Source: an uncultured Aquimarina sp. (GTDB lineage Bacteria > Bacteroidota > Bacteroidia > Flavobacteriales > Flavobacteriaceae). Taken from it: DNA of 64,000 nucleotides. The stretch's first letter is position 1, and each line of letters begins with the position of its first letter. A program made the position numbers and the translations under genes. The stretch covers positions 1 to 64,000 of the forward strand of contig CANLRN010000011.1 of NCBI GenBank assembly GCA_947493495.1, read 5' to 3'. This document shows positions 7,737 through 17,431 of this stretch, one piece after another. The notes under the pieces were generated by a model, which saw nothing but the letters and a program-made list of their open reading frames with translations, did not search any database and was not told where the DNA came from.

Positions 7737-8513
7737 ATGAAAAAAACAATTTTAGTAGTATGTACAGTATTGATTTCTGTAGTAGGGACAGCGCAAAAAG
7801 CACTAGATTTAATAAATGAATCTATCTCGGCAATAGGAGGTAAGCAGAATTTTTATAACCTGGCGAATGTAAATTACGACCTAGAATATCGTACACCACC
7901 AGGTGATAATGCAATTACACTGCTAGCACATGAAACCTATGCTTTTGATGGAGAACTCTCTCATGCAATCTATAAAGAACACAGTATAACTGGAGCAAAC
8001 AGAAAAGTGGTAGAAGGGTATGATGGTACCGATGCCTGGGTGACTTTTGATGGAGCTATTTCTACAGATGAAAAAGCAAATGGAGTGGCGCGTTTTTTAA
8101 GAAAAACGAATTACTATTGGTTTGCTATGTTTTTTAAATTAGCAGATCAAGGCGTAAATCACGAATTGTTAGAAGACCAAAAAGTTAATGGAGTTGATTA
8201 TCATCGTGTAAAAATTACTTTTGGAGATAAGGTAGGAGATGCTCAGGATACTTATGTGCTTTATATTAACAAAGAAACAAAGGTAATAAACCAGTTTTTA
8301 TTTACGGTTGTAGGTTTTGGAATAACAGATCCATTTTTGATGACCTTTGAATATGAAACAATAGATGGAATTAAAATACCGTCTAAAAGAAAATATATCC
8401 AGGCAGATTGGGAAGGAAAAGTACTTGGAAAAGAATATACGCATACTAATTGGACGAATATTAAATTTAATACAGCGATAGATAAAAGTATTTTTAAAAA
8501 ACCTGCTAAATAA
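7737..8513 (+). CDS. Exported LolA-like fold protein, DUF6503-like
   Basis: A signal peptide ends at about VVGTAQK (residue 21). The mature part has the features of Bacteroidetes outer-membrane-lipoprotein-sorting-like proteins: LINESISAIGGKQNFYNLANV at the start, repeated amphipathic strands (FDGELSHAIYK, YDGTDAWVTFDG, YVLYINKETKVINQFLF) and an end of GIKIPSKRKY...SIFKKP. Family DUF6503 is my best guess. The role is probably binding a lipid or lipoprotein in the periplasm; no biochemical function can be assigned. The gene at 41739-42476 has a similar plan. Monocistronic, followed by a clear terminator. Confidence 0.7.
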   Translation: MKKTILVVCTVLISVVGTAQKALDLINESISAIGGKQNFYNLANVNYDLEYRTPPGDNAITLLAHETYAFDGELSHAIYKEHSITGANRKVVEGYDGTDAWVTFDGAISTDEKANGVARFLRKTNYYWFAMFFKLADQGVNHELLEDQKVNGVDYHRVKITFGDKVGDAQDTYVLYINKETKVINQFLFTVVGFGITDPFLMTFEYETIDGIKIPSKRKYIQADWEGKVLGKEYTHTNWTNIKFNTAIDKSIFKKPAK

Positions 8514-8549
8514 GGTTTTATAATTAATAATATACAATACTATTTTTTT

Positions 8550-8583
8550 AAGCCTTAACAGTTGATAATTGTTAAGGCTTTTT
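8550..8583. terminator. Intrinsic terminator
   Basis: Stem AAGCCTTAACA / TGTTAAGGCTT with a nine-base loop, flanked by T-runs on one side and A/T tracts on the other. It ends the 7737-8513 transcript and may stop the minus-strand T6SS operon as well. Confidence 0.8.
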
Positions 8584-8677
8584 TATCTAGATTAGCGAGT
8601 GACTACACATGGATTTGTGTCTGGGATATGTTTATATATTGTTAAAGGAGCGTGTTAGATCGAATATTTCTAAAAAA

Positions 8678-9268
8678 TTAAATACTAAAAAAACTATTGT
8701 CACCATTCGACGGTTTTGGTTTTTTGACGGTAGTAGAAGTACTAGTTATTGTTTTGGGTTTTGGTGGAGCAGGGGATGGAGTTGCTTTTTTAGGAACAGG
8801 TTTTTCTATTGTTTTGGAAGAAACCTCTTTTTTTGGTTCAATTGCTTTTGGAGTACTAGTTTTTGAATGTTCATCAGGATCTTGTACTCTAAGCATCATT
8901 TCGTCTTCTTTTTTGAATTGAAGCATTTCGTCTAGGGTGAAATGACGAATGGGGACGTCTATGAAATTATCTTCATTATCCAAATCTCCAGATTTATACA
9001 ACTTTTTAATTAAAGATATACATTCTTCTGTGGTAGCGTAGCGTTGTCGATGAACTTTATGTAATTCTACAGGGCAATCAATTTTCCATTGATTAATGCC
9101 ATTCCAATGAAAAGAGGCTATATAATTTTTGATATCAGATTCATAAAACTTTAGTTCAGAGTCGTGGTGATCGGATAAATCTTGAAAATAGGAAAGCGTT
9201 TCATTTCTATCCAACTTTTGATCTATCAAATCAATACATTGTAAACTATCTGTAATTGCTGCTTTCAT
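8678..9268 (-). CDS. Unknown protein with Pro/Thr/Lys-rich tail, end of T6SS cargo operon
   Basis: Not a recognised family. Residues 1-130 look like a compact, mostly helical, soluble domain (LQCIDLIDQKLDRNETLSYF, DLSDHHDSELKFYESDIKN). Residues 130-196 are a low-complexity tail rich in Pro, Lys, Thr and Ser (PSPAPPKPKTITSTSTT) ending NSFFSI. There is no signal peptide. It is the last gene of the minus-strand run that starts with vgrG, 12 bases after the gene before it, so it may be an immunity, adaptor or accessory protein; this is inferred from position only. A degraded copy of its tail is at 4739-4866. Confidence 0.65.
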   Translation of the reverse strand: MKAAITDSLQCIDLIDQKLDRNETLSYFQDLSDHHDSELKFYESDIKNYIASFHWNGINQWKIDCPVELHKVHRQRYATTEECISLIKKLYKSGDLDNEDNFIDVPIRHFTLDEMLQFKKEDEMMLRVQDPDEHSKTSTPKAIEPKKEVSSKTIEKPVPKKATPSPAPPKPKTITSTSTTVKKPKPSNGDNSFFSI

Positions 9269-9280
9269 ATATGAAGTTTT

Positions 9281-10129
9281 TTAGATAATACTAAATCCAG
9301 AGGTAGCTGTTTTTTTGTGGAGTTTTATATCAAATTCTGCAGTTGATCTTTTTTGTGGGTTATTTAAAAGGATAAGAGATAATCCATTTTTCCTTCGTAA
9401 TTTAACTAAACGACCTCTACCCATTATTATATATTCAATATCATTAAATTTTATTGGAACTAACTTATAACCACCATCTATTAATAATGTAATATCACCA
9501 GCTTTGCACTCTTGATATTGCCTATTAGTAAGATATAAAGTTTCTTTTAAAAGTTTATTTTTATCTTCATTAAGCTCTAGGAATTGGTGAACTAATTTAT
9601 TATTTATAATTGTTTCTATGTTTTGGAAAAATTCAAATCCTTTAATTAATAAAGATTGGGGATTTTGTTCTAATAAGTTTACAGATTTTGACCAACCGGT
9701 TTCTTTGTAAGGTAAAATTTTATCTTTATAGACTCCTAAAAGTTTGTAATTATTAAGATTTTCTAGAGTCTTAATATGTTCGATTTTTACAGGGTTTTTC
9801 ATTTTTATTGCATCCGCGGGATGGGGTGTCTTAAGTTTTAATAACGGAGTACCAACTTTACTATCTAATTTACTCTTAATCGAAAGTTCTAAAATTACAA
9901 AAGAACTTTTATGTAATACTTCTTTTCTAAAAGGAGGAGTCACCTCAGCTCTTATCTCAAATTCACCTTGCCTAAGAATTAAAGGGTTGATAGGTATTGT
10001 GATTGCTATTCCTTGATTACCGGTGGATAATGGTTTGAATTCAAATAGAATTATGTCATTACACCAAATTTCAGCATTACAATTTCCGATATTTATACTT
10101 AAAAAATATATTGGTTGTGCTATATTCAT
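9281..10129 (-). CDS. Unknown protein of the VgrG/PAAR operon
   Basis: A 282-aa protein without signal peptide or membrane segment. Residues 1-100 are beta-rich (MNIAQPIYFLSINIGNCNAE, IAITIPINPLILRQGEFEIR), which suggests an Ig-like or beta-sandwich start. The second half is mixed, with a helical section (about 155-200) and closing strands around DITLLIDGGYKLVP. It lies 92 bp after the giant PAAR-like gene and 12 bp before the next gene on the same strand. Position makes it a candidate partner or immunity protein for the giant protein, but no family is recognised. Confidence 0.65.
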   Translation of the reverse strand: MNIAQPIYFLSINIGNCNAEIWCNDIILFEFKPLSTGNQGIAITIPINPLILRQGEFEIRAEVTPPFRKEVLHKSSFVILELSIKSKLDSKVGTPLLKLKTPHPADAIKMKNPVKIEHIKTLENLNNYKLLGVYKDKILPYKETGWSKSVNLLEQNPQSLLIKGFEFFQNIETIINNKLVHQFLELNEDKNKLLKETLYLTNRQYQECKAGDITLLIDGGYKLVPIKFNDIEYIIMGRGRLVKLRRKNGLSLILLNNPQKRSTAEFDIKLHKKTATSGFSII

Positions 10130-10221
10130 ATAGTGTATTTAATCATTAAAAACTATGGTAGTAATAATCCTCGAGAATTACTAAGAAGGTTTTTTTTAAG
10201 AGATTCTCAAATAGTAATTTA

Positions 10222-13200
10222 TCAATATTCAAAACCATCATATAACGTCAATTTCCAAGGTTCTTCTGGGGTTAAATTTATATCGATTAGATATTCATCG
10301 TTTGGATCGCCTTTATCGTCAGAATCTTCCTCTATATTTACATCATTAATTTCAACTTTATCGTCGCTAGAAAAGAAATCTTTAATTGTATTAAATGTTG
10401 AACCAACAAGACCCGTAATTTTCCATCCTTGTATTCGATAAGACATGGTAGATTCGAGGACAATAGGATCGACTATAAATTTAGAAGTGCTAGAAAAGCC
10501 ACTTTGATCAAAACCAAATTCAGATACTAAATGAACGGTTGCATCTACGTCGGCCTTAGCTAAGGCTGTATACTTTATACCAATGACCGTTGTGGCATTA
10601 AGATTTGCACTAAAATTTGCATATGCTTTAATACCACCATCACCAGTAACTTTCAAGTTTTTATTTTCACCAGTAAGTTTCATTTTTTGATGTAGACCAT
10701 AGAAACCTTCTAGTCCAATTTTAAAGCTTATAAAATCTTCTAATTTCGGGGGTAAAGAAATTAAGTCTTCTCTACGTAAAAAAGTTACGGCCTTATTGTA
10801 TGCTGAATAAACACCATCAATAAAAACTTCTATTGCAATTATCCAAGGATGTTTTCTTGCAAAAGTTATAATGTCGATCTCAAATGTTATTTTTAATAGT
10901 GTTGAGGAAATATCCAATTCTGTATAACTACCAATACCGAATAAGGGGTTATCAGCTTTTTCTTCAAGTCCTGCTGAAACTTTTAATTCAAGATTAGGAG
11001 GGGTAAAAGAAAACGATACTCCAGTAATTTTATTCAAGGGAGTTTTTTTTACCTTTTCCTTCTTTTCTCCACCTGCCTTGTTATCAATTTTTTCAGTGAA
11101 CATGGAAAAAAAATCTAACAATTTAAATAGTTTTTTTACATACTCTTTAATTTCTTCAGTATTAAATTCGTTATATAAATCAAAACCTATGCTATTATTA
11201 TCATAAATAGCTCCAACACCAAATTTTATGTCCGCTCCACCAGGATGATCTTTTTGAACAATTTCAGTAGAAGCATGATGAGAAGGTATGGTTTGGCCTA
11301 TATAAGGGTTTAAATCGAATATTGTTTGTTGGATAGAAACCTGCTGACTCGGAGTACTAAGGGAAACTAATAAATGCCATTTTGCATCGATATAAACTTT
11401 AGCTTTTATGTTTTTAGAAAAATTACATAAGTCAATGGGAATATTGTAATCCAGTGGGCGCAATGCTTTCCATCCTAAAACTAATATGTCAATAAAATCA
11501 CCAGATATAAATTCACCTATTTGATTATCATTATGATGGATAAGAATTGTTGCAGAATTATCTAAAACACTCAATTTTTCAGTTGCTCCATCACGTTGGT
11601 ATTCATCTGGTTTTTCGTGATCTTGCGCACAATTGCTACAATCAAGATCTACAAAATCCAGTGATAAACTTTTTACGTTTTTAATTGTTCCTGCAATATA
11701 TACAATAGGATCAGGTAGGCTTCCTGAATGGGCACCTTCTGTTACCGAATTGTTTTTATTTAGAATATATTCGTGTTTTGAGTTTTTGGTAATAATAATT
11801 TTGGATAAAGTACATTCATCCTTTTCTTCTGGCTCTTCTTCTACTTCTTCAGGTTCTCCATCACCACCTCCACCTCCTGAGCTAGTCGTAGGAGGCGGTA
11901 ATACTGGTATGGAAGTTTCTTCTTCTTTTTCCTCTTCCTCTTCTTCTTCGTCCAGTGGAGGGGCATGTGTAATCACATCACCAGCTTTAAAACCACCAGC
12001 CATATAACTGGCACCTCTAAGAGAGGAATTAAGACGAGACATGTTTTTACCCATTTGATCCATGACTTGCTTATATTTGTCTGCAAGTCTACCCAAATGT
12101 TTTGCGGCAATTCCATCTATAAATGCCCCAAAATCCCCTAAAATATCTAAAGCAGCAGCACTTCGGTCAATATCTTCTTGTAGCTCTGCAGATTCTTTTT
12201 TGTACTTCTGCATTCTTTCAAGATATGCTACTTCGGCTAACAATTCATCAATTTCTGCTTGTACTCTGGTATCCAGTTCTTGTCTTTCTTCATTAATCCT
12301 ATTAGAAAGCGCGGATGGAACATGAGTAGTAGGCTGTTCTCCAATAATGATGGGAGTATCAATACCTCCACCCGTATTAGGGGTAGCTACTATATTGTTT
12401 ATATCCCCAGAGTTTGGTCCCCCTTTTATAATTTCTGTGATATCATCTAATAATACTAAGGATTGTATTGTTTCCTTTTTGTCTGCAGCATCTCCCAATG
12501 TAACTCCATGTTCTTCGAGAATGGCATTGGTTTCATTGTATCTATTTGTAGCAGCTTCTAAACCTTCTGGATCTTGATTTTCTATACTTTTTTGTAAAAC
12601 ATCACTTGGATTTGTAGGGATGTTTATACTGTTAGTAGCTGATGTGAGAGTTGGTGTTGGAGTCGAAGTTGGTGTGTTTGTACTACCACTTTCTGCTCCT
12701 GTAAATAATCTGGTGGTATCTGCGGATCCTTTATCCGTTTCGATAGTGAAATCTTTGTCTTGATTTAGCCTAGATGCAGAATCGTTCAAAGTATCTAAAT
12801 CATCCTGCATCTCATTCATTAATGCATTTACACTTTCTCTATTGGCATCATCAAAAAATTCTTGATTGTATGCAAATTCTTTTTCTTCTTCTTCTTCTGT
12901 ACTTTGATTATCCGAATCTAAAGGAGTGGCGGTATCCCCATCTCCATCTCCATCTGGAAGATTATTATCTCTTACAGTCATCAAATCCTGAAGTTCTTGT
13001 TGTTCTCCAGTGATTAATTGTGTTAATTCTTTTCTTAGATTGTTTAATCTAATATCGATATTTGCAACTGTGACATCTAGCTCTGCTTTTTTTCTGTCTA
13101 TGTTATCAACAAGGTCGGCAGTATTGGCAATAGCTCCTTGAATAGATTCGTTTTGTAAAAAACCTCCTGCATCTTTTGCTGCACCTGCAATTCCATCAAT

Positions 13201-13677
13201 AGCATCGCTAGCAGCTTGTGTAATCTCTGTTATTTTTTTGGTAATAGCATTCGCAGCTTTATTGATTTTATTTTGTGCTTTATCTACGATGTTTTCTGGA
13301 GGAGGAGGGGTATCTTTTTTTTCTGAAATTGTAATGGTACCAGTTCCTGTTTGCGCTTTGCATTTTATTCTGTTTTTTTCTACGATGGGAGCTTGCCCTT
13401 CGATAGCTATTTTCTTTAAGTCATCTTGGGTTACCCACGGTTCTGTTATTATTGGAGTACAAAGTCCATTTGTATTAAATGAACAAGAAGCAAAAGGCGT
13501 AAAACTAGTAGGTAATTTATCCTTTACTGTAGCCATGGGTTGTTTTTTCACATAAACTGTAGCTGTAGTAGAGTTTATAAAGGATGTTGGTTTAGGACAA
13601 CCAGTACATTCAATTATAGATAGACTGGGCGTAAAATGATGAGGTACTTTTTCTTCTTCTTTCTTTTTTGCTGCCAT
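10222..13677 (-). CDS. PAAR-like-domain giant T6SS cargo/effector candidate (1151 aa)
   Basis: Residues 1-115 look like a PAAR-like (DUF4280-type) spike tip: HHFTPSLSIIECTGCPKPTS, KLPTSFTPFASCSFNTNG, then C-T-P-I-I-T-E-P-W and IKCKAQTGTGTI. Next come helical, coiled-coil-like stretches (about 120-230 and 460-550) joined by acidic and Thr/Pro linkers, then an Asp/Glu, Pro and Gly-rich hinge at about 565-620 (PPPTTSSGGGGGDGEPEEVE). The C-terminal 500 residues are beta-rich, with many alternating strands from about 860 on, ending EPWKLTLYDGFEY. No known toxin active site is visible. It lies four bases after the 284-aa gene and downstream of vgrG, the usual place for a spike-borne effector. Confidence 0.7.
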   Translation of the reverse strand: MAAKKKEEEKVPHHFTPSLSIIECTGCPKPTSFINSTTATVYVKKQPMATVKDKLPTSFTPFASCSFNTNGLCTPIITEPWVTQDDLKKIAIEGQAPIVEKNRIKCKAQTGTGTITISEKKDTPPPPENIVDKAQNKINKAANAITKKITEITQAASDAIDGIAGAAKDAGGFLQNESIQGAIANTADLVDNIDRKKAELDVTVANIDIRLNNLRKELTQLITGEQQELQDLMTVRDNNLPDGDGDGDTATPLDSDNQSTEEEEEKEFAYNQEFFDDANRESVNALMNEMQDDLDTLNDSASRLNQDKDFTIETDKGSADTTRLFTGAESGSTNTPTSTPTPTLTSATNSINIPTNPSDVLQKSIENQDPEGLEAATNRYNETNAILEEHGVTLGDAADKKETIQSLVLLDDITEIIKGGPNSGDINNIVATPNTGGGIDTPIIIGEQPTTHVPSALSNRINEERQELDTRVQAEIDELLAEVAYLERMQKYKKESAELQEDIDRSAAALDILGDFGAFIDGIAAKHLGRLADKYKQVMDQMGKNMSRLNSSLRGASYMAGGFKAGDVITHAPPLDEEEEEEEKEEETSIPVLPPPTTSSGGGGGDGEPEEVEEEPEEKDECTLSKIIITKNSKHEYILNKNNSVTEGAHSGSLPDPIVYIAGTIKNVKSLSLDFVDLDCSNCAQDHEKPDEYQRDGATEKLSVLDNSATILIHHNDNQIGEFISGDFIDILVLGWKALRPLDYNIPIDLCNFSKNIKAKVYIDAKWHLLVSLSTPSQQVSIQQTIFDLNPYIGQTIPSHHASTEIVQKDHPGGADIKFGVGAIYDNNSIGFDLYNEFNTEEIKEYVKKLFKLLDFFSMFTEKIDNKAGGEKKEKVKKTPLNKITGVSFSFTPPNLELKVSAGLEEKADNPLFGIGSYTELDISSTLLKITFEIDIITFARKHPWIIAIEVFIDGVYSAYNKAVTFLRREDLISLPPKLEDFISFKIGLEGFYGLHQKMKLTGENKNLKVTGDGGIKAYANFSANLNATTVIGIKYTALAKADVDATVHLVSEFGFDQSGFSSTSKFIVDPIVLESTMSYRIQGWKITGLVGSTFNTIKDFFSSDDKVEINDVNIEEDSDDKGDPNDEYLIDINLTPEEPWKLTLYDGFEY

Positions 13678-13681
13678 AGTA

Positions 13682-14536
13682 CTAGTTTCTTTTCTTGAGC
13701 TTACTAATCTGTTTCAATTGATATAGATCATTAACTTTGACACCTAGCATTGCATTTGCTTTATCTACTTGATTTTTTTGATCAAGATCAAAAGTTTCTA
13801 AATATGATGTATCAAAGTTTAATCCATATTCGTGTACTCCATATGATTTAGTAAATAATTCGCTAGCCGATGTTTTATCAAATCTGGCGGTATCTAATTT
13901 TCCTGATCGCAGGAGTTGTTTCCCTTTGGTGTTAGCATTAATTCCTGATACAGCAGTATCTATTGTCAATGGCAATGTCGTTGTATCAAAAAAATTTTCA
14001 AAATCCTTTTCTTGTTGTATTACAATTTTTTGCATTAATTTCTGGTTATAAATTGGAGGGAACAATAGACTATATATTTCTGATTTTTTAACCAAACTCA
14101 CAAAAGATTCATTATCATTAACTAATTCATCAATACCTGTTAAGAATTGATTCATTTCTGGTATCAAATAATCAAATTCTTTTTTAACACGTTTAGCGTG
14201 ATCATACCAATCTTCGGCTATCTGGCCTCTGTTTATTATTGTAGTAATTTCTCCTTGCTGATTTGTATATAGTGCAATATTTTTTTGAAGAGAAGCCAGT
14301 TCCTGTTCTAATCCAAACATATCATCGGTATTACTCTGTTTTCTATCTACTACTTTTATTGTATATAGATATCCAATCTGGTCTTTTTTAACGAAGGTTT
14401 TCTCTATCGTAGCCGTGATTTGATTTTTGGAAGTTTCTTCTGGGGATACTATTTGCTGAGCTATCCCAAAATCATAGATGATAGGATCTATATTTTCTGC
14501 AATTATTATTTCGTTTTGTTTTGTTGATGCAAGCAT
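13682..14536 (-). CDS. Unknown 284-aa protein between vgrG and the PAAR-like gene
   Basis: No recognised family. It opens with a beta-type segment (NEIIIAENIDPIIYDFGIAQ, then ATIEKTFVKKDQIGYLYTIKV) followed by a largely helical region (LEQELASLQKNIALY, VKKEFDYLIPEMNQFLTGI). There is no signal peptide. It is four bases from both neighbours, so it is surely co-translated with VgrG and the PAAR-like protein. By analogy with other T6SS spike operons, proteins in this slot are often adaptors that load the tip or effector; that role is inferred from position only. Confidence 0.7.
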   Translation of the reverse strand: MLASTKQNEIIIAENIDPIIYDFGIAQQIVSPEETSKNQITATIEKTFVKKDQIGYLYTIKVVDRKQSNTDDMFGLEQELASLQKNIALYTNQQGEITTIINRGQIAEDWYDHAKRVKKEFDYLIPEMNQFLTGIDELVNDNESFVSLVKKSEIYSLLFPPIYNQKLMQKIVIQQEKDFENFFDTTTLPLTIDTAVSGINANTKGKQLLRSGKLDTARFDKTSASELFTKSYGVHEYGLNFDTSYLETFDLDQKNQVDKANAMLGVKVNDLYQLKQISKLKKRN

Positions 14537-14540
14537 AGGA

Positions 14541-16409
14541 TTAATTTATTTCAACTTTACCACCTAAAACTTTAACCTTAGCTCCATTAATAAGATTCTT
14601 AGCTGCTCCTGTAATATTTAATACTCCAGCTGTTACAATAGTCATAATGGCTCCACTTTGTATATTGGTCATGATCATTCCTGTAATTGATACGCGTTTT
14701 CCAAATATAGTTGCACTTTTATCTCCTTTAAAAGAGGCTTTTGATCCAGCTTTCGCTTTTAGATCACTACCAGCATCCATACTTAGATTAGATCCTGCTT
14801 TAGATGTCATATCTGTGGCTGCTGTAGAGGAAATGTTGTTTCCAGCATTGACCGTCACATCATTACTCGCTTCCATCACAATATCTGTAGAATTAAACGT
14901 AATTTTATTAGGCGCATTGATGGTGATTTCTCCATTACCACCCATGACGATTGTATTACCACTTGGATCTGCAATGGTAACACTGCCATCGGCATCGTTA
15001 AGGGTTACTTGATTACCACTACGTGTTTTGATGGCTTTAAGGTGATTGTTACCACTTTTAAAACTTTCGGGTACTGAGGATGCATTGGTCACACTTCCTT
15101 TTACTATTGGAGATTCTGCGTTATCTCCTTCGTGATCAAGAATAACTTCATCTCCTTTTTCTGGCACAAAATACATACCTTGCCCAGGTCCTCCTGCAAG
15201 ACTAGCTTGTCGGATCCATGGAGTAGTTTCTCCGGTTTGTTTTTGCCAAGCATACTGTACTTTTACACGTCCCATTCCTTGTGGGTCTACATTATCGACT
15301 ACAGTAGCGGTTTGGGATTTACCCTTAGGAAATGCCTTGAGCGAGGTTTTTGGGTAAATTTCGGTGTCTGCTGTAATCCCTTCAAAACTATTTTCATAGC
15401 GCCCATTTTCTCCACAGCTATGATCTATTTTAGTAATTCTATAGCTGCCATAAGAAGAAGATTCTCCATCTACGATGATAATGCTACCAATCGTAATTTT
15501 GGGATTGCTACTTTTACCTCTTATTTTTACCTGGTTGATCTCGTTTGCTTTCTTTTGCAAGAGCACCTGATCGTCTATTCTAGACCTCATTTGTGGATCA
15601 TCATGAGCAGAAACAAAAACCTGTGTTTCTTTTCTAAATAACGTATCGCTTTTTTGATTGATGATGGACCTGAATCCCCTACCGTTTGATGATATTTCTT
15701 TTGTTTTTACCTCGTGATGGGTATCATTGAGGTAGTCATTGGTAAAATATTTGAAATTATTAGGAATGGCTTCCATATGTACAGATAACTCTAAGAGGTC
15801 ATAGCCATATTTAAGCTGTATAGAATCTTTTTTTTCGGGTCTTCCAAAAATAAGTTGCTTGCCATTGTAATAAAACCATTCTCCATATTGTGCTGCTAAT
15901 CTACTGGCATACTGAAAAGCGCTTTCTTCTTGTTGTACACTATAATGTATAGGGATAGACTTTTTTGGCGAAAATTGATATTGTAATATTCCTTTGTCAT
16001 ACCCTGAGAATGTTCTTTCCAAAATTTCTGATAGGCCGACATCTTGATGTGAGGCATAATTTGGCCCGTCATCTGCAATTACACTACATCCTTTGCCTAT
16101 GATATGAACTAGATCCCCTGTTTTTTGATAGAAACCTTTTACCGTATTAATGGTAGTGATGATTCCTTTAAACTCTAGAATCTCATCATCAGAAAAACCA
16201 TTGATGGATTGTATTTTCAGTAAGAAAACAGCTCCCAGAAAATCAATACTTTCTCCAGAAATAGTGTCGGTCATAGTTTCTAAGACATCTTTTCTGCAGA
16301 TCAATTCAAAATCGTGATGCGCATCAATTTCCTGATTCAGCGATAGGCTTTTAAATGCAGGGATATGCTCACCATCTATATAAATATCTATTTGTGTATC
16401 TGTAGCCAT
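14541..16409 (-). CDS. vgrG: T6SS spike protein VgrG (TssI)
   Basis: The trimeric needle tip of a type VI secretion system. The N-terminal half (to about 340) is the gp27-like part: DIYIDGEHIPAFKSLSLNQE, HHDFELICRK, YQFSPKKSIPIHYSVQQEES and AAQYGEWFYYNGKQLIFGRP. Residues about 368-445 form the gp5/OB fold (GMGRVKVQYAWQ, PWIRQAS, GDEVILDHEGDN). From about 480 on there are repeating short strands typical of the triple-stranded beta-helix (MEASNDVTVNAGNN, SKAGSNLSMDAGSDLKAKAG). There is no added C-terminal toxin. It leads the five-gene minus-strand operon. The sheath genes tssB and tssC are far away (48119-49938). Confidence 0.93.
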   Translation of the reverse strand: MATDTQIDIYIDGEHIPAFKSLSLNQEIDAHHDFELICRKDVLETMTDTISGESIDFLGAVFLLKIQSINGFSDDEILEFKGIITTINTVKGFYQKTGDLVHIIGKGCSVIADDGPNYASHQDVGLSEILERTFSGYDKGILQYQFSPKKSIPIHYSVQQEESAFQYASRLAAQYGEWFYYNGKQLIFGRPEKKDSIQLKYGYDLLELSVHMEAIPNNFKYFTNDYLNDTHHEVKTKEISSNGRGFRSIINQKSDTLFRKETQVFVSAHDDPQMRSRIDDQVLLQKKANEINQVKIRGKSSNPKITIGSIIIVDGESSSYGSYRITKIDHSCGENGRYENSFEGITADTEIYPKTSLKAFPKGKSQTATVVDNVDPQGMGRVKVQYAWQKQTGETTPWIRQASLAGGPGQGMYFVPEKGDEVILDHEGDNAESPIVKGSVTNASSVPESFKSGNNHLKAIKTRSGNQVTLNDADGSVTIADPSGNTIVMGGNGEITINAPNKITFNSTDIVMEASNDVTVNAGNNISSTAATDMTSKAGSNLSMDAGSDLKAKAGSKASFKGDKSATIFGKRVSITGMIMTNIQSGAIMTIVTAGVLNITGAAKNLINGAKVKVLGGKVEIN

Positions 16410-16466
16410 AGTATTTTAATTGTTTAAATCGTCATTATTTTTCGTAGAGAATAGCTGTATCTATTA

Positions 16467-16637
16467 AACCAGTTTTATACATTAGAAAATCTATTACAGC
16501 TTATAAGCACTGCAAAAACTAAAGTTACACTGTGTTTTTTAATGTAACCGTAACGATGCTACGCTAACATTAAGAAAACACTAGTTTTTATTGTGCTTAT
16601 AACCTTCATAACGAAGTTTTAATGCATAAAGCAGGTT
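16467..16637. repeat. 171-bp hairpin element, copy 2, upstream of vgrG
   Basis: Same length and layout as the element at 3925-4095. The right end (AATGCATAAAGCAGGTT) is close to the reverse complement of the left end of copy 1. The internal arms (GCTTATAAGCAC... / ...GTGCTTATAA) form a strong stem around GTAACGATGCTACG. It lies 58 bp upstream of the vgrG start, so it could affect operon expression. The rest of 16410-16913 holds no gene. Confidence 0.7.
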
Positions 16638-16913
16638 AAAACAGGATTTAAAGTATAAAAAAGTGCCATCTTATGTAAGTCAAAGAGGACGAACGACAGA
16701 TATAAAAGGATGTATGTAGTGTTTTTGTGGGTTTTTAGAAAATACTCTCTTTTCTATGTAAGGGATAGCATTACAGTAAAAAAAATACTTCTTTCCTTAT
16801 AAATCAGGAATTGGTCAACAAAATCACTACAAACTACCACAAGACCAATTTATTTGAGGAGAATGGATAGTACATTCGAATTAAATTTAATATTCATTTA
16901 AAAATTCAAAGCA

Positions 16914-17339
16914 ATGAAAATTCAAAAAAATGTTTTTAAAAACATAGGGAAAGTAGTACTGGTATTATCTGTTTTATTGATCACGTCTTGTGGGAGTGAT
17001 GATGATGGGGATGACGTAATAGCTGATGCATTTGTGACATTACCTTCAGAAGTATTAGACACGTATGAGGGTACATTATCCTACACTCCAGCTAATGGAA
17101 TGGGGGTAGTAGCAGAAACAGATGGTACGGCAACAATTTCTCGTACAGGAGATACATATACAATTAATTTTAGTGATGGTGTTCCTTCTATTACAGGACT
17201 TCGATTTATAGAAAGTTCTACTGGAGCATATGCATCTGTAGGAGCAAATGGTTCTGCATTGGGTATTGATATAGGAGTAGACGATTTAGCTGTTGGGGCA
17301 ACTATAGGAGGTAATGTTTGGGCATTTTCGAGTAATTAA
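16914..17339 (+). CDS. Small lipoprotein with the FSDG domain
   Basis: The lipoprotein signal runs from MKIQKNVFKN to ITSC (Cys26), followed by an Asp-rich spacer (GSDDDGDD). The remaining 100 residues form one copy of the domain seen twice in the protein at 614-1633: YEGTLSYTP, GTATISRTGDTYTINFSDGV, PSITGLRF and IGVDDLAVGATIGG. It is presumably anchored to the outer membrane facing the periplasm or surface. Function unknown. A terminator follows 30 bases later, so it is likely transcribed alone. Confidence 0.75.
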   Translation: MKIQKNVFKNIGKVVLVLSVLLITSCGSDDDGDDVIADAFVTLPSEVLDTYEGTLSYTPANGMGVVAETDGTATISRTGDTYTINFSDGVPSITGLRFIESSTGAYASVGANGSALGIDIGVDDLAVGATIGGNVWAFSSN

Positions 17340-17368
17340 TAGATGTTCTAGTTCATAAGATATCTAGT

Positions 17369-17403
17369 AAGAAGAGTGGTTTGATAAAATCACTCTTCTT
17401 TTT
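17369..17403 (+). terminator. Intrinsic terminator
   Basis: Stem AAGAAGAGTG / CACTCTTCTT with a 12-base loop and a T-run, directly after the FSDG lipoprotein gene. Confidence 0.85.
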
Positions 17404-17431
17404 AATGACTACTAATAAAATTTAAAAAAAT

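Noticed and set aside
11633..12007. Plus-strand frame with a Ser-rich run
   Set aside because: It is the complement of the Glu/Gly-rich hinge of the PAAR-like protein and has no independent support.
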